From Hevea brasiliensis (taxonomy: Eukaryota > Streptophyta > Magnoliopsida > Malpighiales > Euphorbiaceae), in the NCBI RefSeq assembly GCF_030052815.1, contig NC_079507.1:59337119-59401118 (forward strand): a stretch of DNA of 64,000 nucleotides. Direction: 5' to 3'. The stretch's first letter is position 1, and each line of letters begins with the position of its first letter. The position numbers were made by a program, and so were the translations under genes. Positions 56,470 through 64,000 of this stretch are shown here, piece after piece. The notes beneath the pieces were generated by a model. It did not search any database. It was not told the origin of the DNA and was given only the letters and a program-made list of their open reading frames with translations.

Positions 56470-56817
56470 TAAACAGATCAGTAGAGGCTACATCTAACAA
56501 ATTAAGAAAAACTCAAATGAGAAGGAGAGAAAGAGAGCAGGAGAAAGTACTATATGGCGGAGATTTTTGTGTGGTGTTCTCCGATAGACCCGATCTGATT
56601 TTATGAAGAGGGTCAGATAGGGATAAAATATTCAACGGTGGATTATTTTTGAACAAAAAATATTATTTTTTAATTAATTAGACAGCTGTTCAGGAAGGAT
56701 ATGGTTTCTGGACAGCAGGCACGTGTTCTTGTGAAGGCAACTTTAAAGTTATTAAATTAAAATTCATCTATCGCTTTCAACATAAAAAAAAAAAAAAAAA
56801 AAAAAGAAAAGAGGTCA
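54848..56817. other. intergenic DNA between the nested elements and the Sirevirus
   Basis: No gene is recognised. It contains a (TA)n run at 56423-56468, a purine-rich stretch (56515-56550) and a poly(A) tract at 56784-56805. ORFs of 61-74 codons (54758-54982, 54939-55124, 56285-56497) have no domain. Confidence 0.4.
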
Positions 56818-58230
56818 TGTTGTCCCAAAATAGTCCAAGAGGGGGTGAATTGGACTTTAACAATTTTTCGGCCCTTGCTTGTAGCCTAATAAAAAATTGC
56901 GGCTTTGTTCAACTAGGTGCTTCTCTATATAAAATGAAAGTAATATGTGCTTCAACAATGTGTTCCTAAGTTGCAATTCAAGCCTCAATCAATGTATATG
57001 GCAATAACTAACAAAGCATGCATCATATAATGAATAACTAATTTCTCAAATCACTCAATATATCCACAAATTTATCAACTCAATCTATTCAAGCAACATT
57101 CAATATCATATATAGCAAGAAAAATTTAAATTGCACAAAAATAAGGAGGTCAAGGTTAGAGAGATCAAACACAACGATTTTTATAGTAGTTCGGCTTAAC
57201 TAGCCTACATCCACTCTCTCAAAGAACCCTCTTTGAGTTTTCTCTCCACTATTTGCTCTTTTGAAGGCAAGAGACAAAAAGTCCTTTACACTTTTTCAAC
57301 ACCAAGCTTTCACCAAGGTAGCTTGAAACCTTCACAAGTGCTATCACAAGCACTTTCTCTCTCAAGCTTCAATAGGTGCTTGTACAACCTCTCAAAAATG
57401 CAATTCAATGTTGGAACACTCACTCTTACTCAATACAAATCAAACTATAAAGAAGAGATGAGTTGATTTGCCAATGGAAGCTCAAAATCTTTAAAGCTCT
57501 TGAATGAAAGCAATAAATGAAAAATCAATGTTGGAGTTCAAATGTAGGCTTTCATCAAATGTAAATGAAGTGAAGAATGTGTATTTATAGTCCCAAATCA
57601 TTTTAGACCGTTTGAAACCCTTTTAGAACGTTATACACACTGCCCAAGACAAAATAGCCGTTATTTTGTCCTTTTGTGCGAAGTTGAACAGCTCTGATAA
57701 ATTAGCAAACTAATGAAATTTTAGTAGCAGTCAGTAAACTGGTTAGTAAACTAAAGTTTTTAGCAAACTCATTAGCAAACTAAAAATTTAGCAAACCAGT
57801 TAGCAAACTAAGTCAACAGCTACATATCTCAACTTGCAATGTCAAATGATTTAGACCTTAAAAAATATTTCAATGGTAGTATTCAAGGTCATGATGAGAA
57901 AAAGTAATCAGAAAATAAAATTTTATTTTTGAGCTCCATATGACTAAATTCTCATATGTCCTTTTCACAAAAGACCTAAGACTCACTCCTTAATACTATG
58001 CCTTTCATACCTTTTCTTTGAGTCTTGACTTCCATAGTCTTGTCCTTTTCTCATTTTGAATTTGTCTTGAAATGCCTTTGAGTATCCTTTCTCCTTAGAT
58101 GCAACTTCAAGAATTCTTTAGTAATAAGACAAAGAATCTACACATCACTTTGAAGTTGGGTTAGATAGATTCTCTTTGAGTTTTGTTATCATCAAAATCA
58201 ATGCTCATTTTGAGCTACACGGGGTCAACA
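56818..58230 (-). repeat. 3' LTR of the Sirevirus (1413 bp)
   Basis: On the minus strand it begins TGTTGACCCCGTGTAGCTC (58230) and ends GACTATTTTGGGACAACA (56818), with TG...CA ends. It holds a cluster of TAGCAAACTAA/TAGTAAACTAA motifs at about 57702-57812. ORFs inside (57233-57466) are LTR sequence. Confidence 0.88.
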
Positions 58231-58244
58231 ATATCCCCCTTTTT
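58231..58244 (-). promoter_or_regulatory. polypurine tract of the Sirevirus
   Basis: On the minus strand AAAAAGGGGGATAT directly precedes the LTR start TGTTGACC. Further GGGGGA tracts lie upstream at 58342-58346, 58388-58392 and 58658-58662, the last in the same GATGACAAAAAGGGGGA context. Confidence 0.85.
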
Positions 58245-58439
58245 GATGATGACAAAATTCAACTGAATCAACAATCAAAGATAAAAGTGTGTGAAAGTTT
58301 ATGTGAGTATGTAAATTCAAGTATAGTATACCGAAAATGCTCCCCCTAAATATATGCACATAATTTCCAAGAAATCTATTATAAGCTCCCCCTGAATTTA
58401 TGCTATAAAGCATATTCACAATTCGCAAGAATAAACACC

Positions 58440-58650
58440 AGTATAAACACATATCCATCAACACAAGTATCAACACATATTCACATATCATCACACTTCA
58501 CAAGTATATCAACACATTTCCATATTTCCATGTTCATTAACACAAGTATGAACACAAATTCACATAAACACATATTCACATATTTCCATGTTCATCAACA
58601 CAAGTATGAACACAAATTCACATAAACACATATTCACATATCATCCATAT
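58440..58650 (-). repeat. 58-bp tandem repeat in the Sirevirus 3' region
   Basis: CACAAGTATGAACACAAATT followed by CACATAAACACATATTCACA starts at 58541 and again at 58599 (period 58). Looser related units (ACACAAGTAT, ACATATTCACATAT) extend to about 58440. Confidence 0.85.
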
Positions 58651-58828
58651 CCATTCTCCCCCTTTTTGTCATCAATCAAAAAGGAAATAGGAGAAAATAA
58701 TCCAAAAAGAATCATGTTAGCCCAAAGTAAACGCAGTAAGGTAGACAGTAGCAAACTAAAGACCAATAGTAGCAAACAGACTAGTAAACTAAATATGCAG
58801 ATAGTAAACTAAAAATCCAGATGAGATG

Positions 58829-60601
58829 CTATTTAAGTCTTTTACTCCTGCGAGTGGATTTTGTAGGCACCATTTTCTTCCTAGGGATTTTAATAACAGG
58901 GGGCTGAGGTGCTTGGTCAGCCACTTGATCATCTTTCTCTGGCTCATCTTCTTCAGATTGTGGTTGAAGAGCAGCAGCGAGGGTCTGATATGGATTTGAC
59001 ACGGTGGATTTAGTTCGCTTTCTCCCTTTCTTGGTTGCAGGGGCAGCAGCTGCAGATAGCTGAGTTTGAGCACTAGCTTGGTGATCTTTTAAAGAAGTTT
59101 CCTGGTGCTGCGTAGGAACAGCAGCAGTCTCAACTGGTGGTGCAGGTGGAGGTTCAACAGGCAGCTCCCTTTCAGGTTCTACAACCTTTTCAACTTCATG
59201 CTCAGTAGGGACATCAGCTGCGAGGCCAATTTTAGGTTCAATGACCTGTTCAGTAGCATGCTCAATAGGAGCTTCTACTGCAGGTTCAAGCTCAGGTTCA
59301 GCTACTTGGTCACTTTCATGTGCCATAGCATCAGGAGACTCACCAATCTTATTGCTTTCACCCTTATCAGCAGAAACTTGAGTAGCAGCCTCAACTTTAG
59401 TTGGAACACCCGTTTCCTTGGCCTGTTGAAGATCCATAATCAGCCTCTTTAACTCCTCATTTTGAGTGAGCAGGTGACTCACTTTATAGTCAACCACATC
59501 CACAAATTTTCTGAGAATGTCAAGGGACTGATTTGTTGAATTAAAATGTTCATTAACTGTAGCTTTTATCCCTTGAATTTCACTCAAAAAGGCACTAGCA
59601 GATTCAGAATCAACCTTAGCAGAGGAGGAACCACCCTTTTCAAATCTTGTCTTTCTCCCATCAGTGTCTAAATGTATTTCTCTAAGCACTATCAAGTCAG
59701 TTCTAGAACTTTCCTTAGAAACATTCACATGTAGCTCTTTAAACACAGCAGACAGAAGATGTGCATACGGCAGTTTTCCAATCCCATAAGCTTTGCACAT
59801 GTTTTTGAAAATTAAATAAGCTAGATTCAACCTAACTTTATTCACAATGTGCCACATAATACACATGTCCAAATGACTCAAATAACCATAACTACCAGAT
59901 TTAGGACAGAAAATGTAGTTCACCATACTGTGAATGATTTTGATATGTTGAAGTGCTTTTGTGCTAGTGGACTTCTCATTTTTGGCAGTGTTAGCAGGGA
60001 ACACTTAGTTTTCAAACTCAACCAAATTGAATCCTGCCACCCTAGCAACATCCTTATGTGTGGAAATTTTATTTCCATCATTGGGCAATTTCAAAGCCGT
60101 GGCTATCAGTTCAACAGAAACACCATACGTATTGTTATTCAAAATCACTTCAAATCTGTCCTCATCATCAACAGTTCTCATGGTTCTGTAAAACTCTTGA
60201 ACAAGCCTAGGGTAATACTCATTTGCACATTCACACACATCCAACCATCCTTGAAACTCAAAAAGCTCTTTGAATTGAAAGTTTACCTAATTAAAGTTCT
60301 CCCATTTGATGAATTTGCAATCCAACAGTGCTTTATCCACTGAACCTGAAGATTTTACGGTACGCATTTTTCGTTGGGTATCCATCCCTTGCTTCTGTCC
60401 CGTTTTTTTCTTTTCTGGCATCGGTATAGGGGATTCGACACCCTTAGATGGATTTGAAGACTCATTGGCTGATTTTGATCTAGGTAAGGTTTGCTTTCCT
60501 TTCATTTTCTTTCGCAATGCCACGACAGGAACATCGTCAGAGGCTGACGAGGAAGATGAAGCAGCTGCAGCAACAGGAGATTTTCGTTTGGTGCGAGCCA
60601 T
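58829..60601 (-). pseudogene. env-like ORF of the Sirevirus (two in-frame stops)
   Basis: One reading frame stays open over 1773 nt (591 codons) except for stops at 60287-60289 and 60005-60007. The order is MARTKRKSPVAAAASSSSSA with basic and Ser-rich parts, a globular part (FQGWLDVCECANEYYPRLVQ, EFYRTM, VELIATALKLPNDG; CPKSGSYGYLSHLDMCIMWH, LLSAVFKELHV) resembling the plant transposon protein domain also seen in the Athila extra ORF, a helical segment (ILRKFVDVVDYKVSHLLTQN, EELKRLIMDLQQ) that may form a coiled coil, three 20-residue Glu/Pro/Val repeats, and a basic C-terminus (TKSTRRSKRLK). No clear signal peptide or strong membrane span is visible, so 'env-like' is positional. The function in this lineage is unproven. 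Confidence 0.8.
59120..59299 (-). repeat. 60-bp (20-residue) repeat array in the env-like ORF
   Basis: Three degenerate units of exactly 60 bp start at 59299, 59239 and 59179 on the minus strand. They encode EPELEPAVEAPIEH..., EPKIGLAADVPTEH... and EPERELPVEPPPAP.... The period keeps the frame. Confidence 0.85.
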
Positions 60602-61205
60602 TAAAACAAAATGAAATCTGATAATGGCGTTTTGGTGAGTGAAGAGTGAACGAGAGAATGGAGAGTTGAGATATTTGGTAGGTTAGGGTATGTTTTGCCG
60701 GAAAGAGAGATTGGGTGTGTTTTGGTTTGGGAGGAGTCGGGAATCGATGCAGAGGAGAGAGAGAGAGCGTGGGGGTTTCGTGTGGCAGAGGGTTTAAGTC
60801 CTCTTGAGTCCCGTGCTTTTCAGTGTCACTGTACTTTCAACTGAACCAGTTTTCTTACTTTTTATTTTATTTTATTTTATTTTTCAAACAAGTCTATCTA
60901 TCCCTATATGCACAAATAATCATTTCTACATGTCTGACACAGCACTGAGAATGTGATATCAAAAGTGAAAAGATAAATACATTGCTGGACACGCAGAAAA
61001 TTTCAAGAACAATCACCTTTTGGTTTGCAATTTGAACAGTACATGATATAGCAAACTAATATTAGTCACGCAATATTAGCATACAACTTAGTAAACTAAT
61101 TTCACGAGTATACAAACAAGTTAGCTAATATTCTTTAAAGATTTCTTAGCAAACTAATATCACAGCAGATCACTCACATATTAAATAAAATGTAAAACAT
61201 GAAAT
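60602..61205 (-). other. pol-env spacer of the Sirevirus
   Basis: About 0.6 kb of non-coding sequence. The right half holds TAGCAAACTAA, TAGTAAACTAA and related copies at 61049-61158. A (TTTTA)n stretch is at 60858-60880. Confidence 0.6.
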
Positions 61206-64000
61206 TCAAACAAATGGTTCACACATACCAATTTCCCTTCTAATTCTGCAAAATGTTTCTTCATTAAGAGGTTTTGTAAAAATATCAGCAAGTTGATTTT
61301 CAGAGGCAACAAACTCGATTTTGATATTTCCATTTTGAACATGATCTCTAATAAAATGATGTCTGATCTCAATATGTTTAGTTCTTGAATGTTGGACTGG
61401 ATTTTTGACCAAGTTTATGGCACTTGTGTTGTCACACCTAATTGGAACAAGATTATATTTTAAACCAAAATCTTCCAATTGTTGTTTCATCCATAAGATT
61501 TGAGCAACACAACTACCAGCAGCTATATATTCTGCCTCAGCTGTAGATAAAGCTACTGAAGTTTGTTTCTTCTTGTGCCAGAAACTAGTGCAAGACCAAG
61601 AAATTGACAAGTACCTGAAGTACTTTTTCTATCCAGTCTACTTCCAGCAAAATCAGAGTCACTATAGCCAACAAGATTAAATGATTCACACTTTGGATAC
61701 CATAAACCAATTGATTGTGAGCCAATGAGATATCTAAAAATCCTTTTAACTGCACTTAGATGAGATTCTTTTGGACATGATTGAAATCTTGCACACAAGC
61801 AAACACTAAAGTGTATGTCTGGTCTAGATGCAGTAAGGTACAAAAGAGAGCCAATCATACCTCTATAAAGCTTTGTATCCACTTCTTTACCTTTTTCATC
61901 ATTGTCAATTTTGATTGTTGAACTCATAGGAGTGCCCATGCTCTTCAAATCTTCCATTTTAAATTTCTTTAGCATATCCTTGATGTACTTTGATTGATTT
62001 GAAGATGCCATCATTCATTTGCTTAATTTGAAGTCCAAGGAAAAATGTGAGCTCACCCATCATGCTCATTTCAAATTCATTCTGCATAATTTTAGAAAAT
62101 TTCTTGCAAAGAGATTCGTTAGTAGCACCAAAAATTATATCATCAACATAAATTTGCAAAATGAGCATATCATTATGATGCTTCTTAACAAAAAGTGTTG
62201 TATCCACTTTGCCTCTTTGAAAATCATTTTGTAAAAGGAATTTACTAAGCCTTTCATACCATGCTCTAGGAGCTTGTTTTAAACCATATAAAGCTTTAGC
62301 AAGTTTATAAACATATTTTGGATGCTCATGATTTTCAAAGCCTGGAGGTTGTGCAACATACACTTCCTCATCAATATAACCATTTAAAAATGCACTCTTG
62401 ACATCCATTTGATAAAGCATAAAATCCTTGTAACATGCAAAGGCACACAACATTCTAATAGCTTCAATTCTAGCAACCGGAGCAAAGGTTTCATCAAAAT
62501 CAATCCCTTCCTCTTGGTTGTAGCCTTGAGCCACCAGTCTAGCTTTATTTCTAACAACATTGCCTTTTTCATCCATTTTGTTTCTAAAAACCCATTTAGT
62601 ACCAATAATTGAATGATCTTTTGGTTTAGGTACTAAATTCCAAACTTTATTTCTCTCAAATTGATTTAGTTCTTCTTGCATGGCAAGAATCCAACTTTCA
62701 TCATTTTGAGCATCTTCAAAACATTTAGGTTCAATTTGTGAAACAAAAGCAACATTACCAAAATATCTTCTCAATTGAGCTTTAGTCATCATCATCTGAG
62801 ATGGATCATCAATAATATCTTCTTGGAGATGATTTCTATGGAATCTCCATTCTTTAGGCAAATCTTCATGTTGAGGCTCATTTACTTGTAATTCTTCCAA
62901 ATTTGGCCTTTCTTCATTAATTTGATCTTCATTAGCTTCATGGACATCTATTGTAGTATTTTCTTGAGTTTCTTCATCTTTGTCATCAATTTGTTCCATT
63001 TCTTGACTTGATATTATATTTTCTTTTCCAAAAACCTGCTCATTATTCTCATCACAAACATTTTTCCTTCTAATAGAAGGGTTAGTCTCATCAAACAAAA
63101 CATGAATAGTTTCCTCAATAACCAAAGTTCTTCTATTGAACACTCTATAGGCTTTACTCTTTGTTGAATACCCAAGAAAGATTCCTTCATCGGATTTAGC
63201 ATCAAATTTCTTCAAGTTATCCTTCTTGTTATTTAAAATGTAGCACTTACAACCAAATGCTTTGAAATATGAGATATTTGGTTTCCTTCCTTTCCATAGC
63301 TCATAGGGGGTCTTTTTCAAAATTGGTCTAATCAAAACTCTATTCAACACATAGCAAGATGTATTAACAGCTTCAGCCCAAAAGTATTTTGGCAAATTAT
63401 TTTCACTCAACATAGTTCTAGTCATTTCTTGCAAAGTCCTATTTTTCCTTTCCACTACCCCATTTTGTTGTGGTGTTCTAGGAGCTGAAAAATTATGATT
63501 GGTTCCATGTTTATCACAATATTTCTCAAACAAATGATTTTCAAATTCAGTTCCATGGTCACTTCTTATAGATGAAATGCAAAAGCCTTTTTCATTTTGA
63601 ACCATTTTACTAAAAGAGGTGAATTTTTCAAAAGTTTCATCTTTGTGAACAAGGAAAAATGTCCATGTATATCTTGAATAGTCATCAACAATAACTAAAG
63701 CATATGACTTTCCACCAAGACTAGTAGGAGTTACGGGTCCAAATAAATCAAGATGAAGCAATTCTAGTGGCCTAGTGGTAGACACAATATTTTTAGATTT
63801 AAAAGATGCTCTAGTATGCTTTCCTAGTGCACATGCTCTGCATTGAAATTCATTTTCATAATTAATCTTAGGAAGACCATTAACAAGTTCTTTCTTAGAT
63901 AATTTTGAGAGTGTATGCATGCTTGCATGACCTAGTCTTCTATGCCACAAATAACTAGAGTTATCAAGAGATACTAGACATGTACCATGATTAGTTTCAA
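61206..64000 (-). pseudogene. Sirevirus copia pol (integrase, RT, RNase H), two frameshifts
   Basis: From the window edge: pre-integrase [20 protein letters not shown] and [14 protein letters not shown]; integrase core [61 protein letters not shown]; then [20 protein letters not shown] and GIFLGYS. An acidic linker follows, then [62 protein letters not shown] and active site [15 protein letters not shown]. After a frameshift at about 62010 the frame reads [20 protein letters not shown] and SRPDIHFSVCLCARFQ; after a second near 61578 RNase H reads VALSTAEAEYIAAGSC and HIEIRHHFIRDHV. Protease and gag lie outside the window. Without the two indels pol would be nearly intact. Confidence 0.9.

Larger units (their letters stand above)
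56818..64000 (-). mobile_element. Sirevirus (SIRE/Maximus-type copia) retrotransposon, 3' part
   Basis: On the minus strand: copia pol from the window end (pre-integrase, integrase, RT, RNase H) to 61206, a spacer, an env-like ORF (60601-58829), a 3' non-coding region with several GGGGGA tracts, and the 3' LTR (58230-56818). The candidate left target duplication is GGTCA (56813-56817); the partner is outside. The additional ORF after pol, the multiple polypurine tracts and the LTR end ...GGACTATTTTGGGACAACA are Sirevirus features. Two pol frameshifts and two stops in the env-like ORF make this copy non-autonomous. Confidence 0.9.

Noticed and set aside
59849..60343. Plus-strand ORF of 164 codons
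   Set aside because: Antisense of the Sirevirus env-like ORF.

Overview
The window is eudicot nuclear DNA: AT-rich, with intron-split genes and many plant retrotransposons. The two clearest genes (a NIP aquaporin and a WVD2-like TPX2-domain protein) fit a rosid tree or shrub, perhaps Euphorbiaceae. That species guess is an inference, not a reading. No tRNA, rRNA, CRISPR array or bacterial-type operon was seen.

Layout. 1-4846: the 5' half of a minus-strand Ty1/copia element (2.1 kb LTR, initiator-Met PBS, gag, internally deleted pol). 4847-6075: AT-rich spacer with a G-quadruplex-type tract and a weak foldback. 6086-7425 (+) and 7514-11443 (-): two RTE-clade LINEs, tail to tail, each with recognisable target-site duplications; the second is full length and carries a 662-bp internal tandem duplication. 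12089-13317: a five-exon NIP aquaporin with an unusual pore signature. 17.2-23.7 kb: a WVD2-like gene of nine coding exons, with a hAT-type MITE and LTR-like debris in its introns. 27115-27528 and 34461-34877 (both minus): two small proline-rich secreted proteins, probably GPI-anchored. Between them lies a 5'-truncated LINE ending in an RNase H remnant (29368-30860).

From about 37.9 to 54.85 kb is a three-level nest. An old copia element is split inside gag by an Athila-type Ty3/gypsy element (38473-54328, TSD TAAAT), and that element's gag is split by a 2.47-kb solo LTR (49886-52357). From 56818 to the window end is the 3' part of a minus-strand Sirevirus (SIRE/Maximus-like copia): 3' LTR, several polypurine tracts, a long env-like ORF with only two in-frame stops, and a frameshifted pol.

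The only clear host genes are the aquaporin, the WVD2-like gene and the two proline-rich protein genes; a 51-codon ORF near 37.6 kb is a tentative fifth. More than half of the window is transposable element. No novel defence or metabolic system was found. The observations most worth checking are the aquaporin filter, two apparent GC-AG introns, the env-like ORF and repeated motifs of the Sirevirus, and the 74-bp repeat array of the Athila element.
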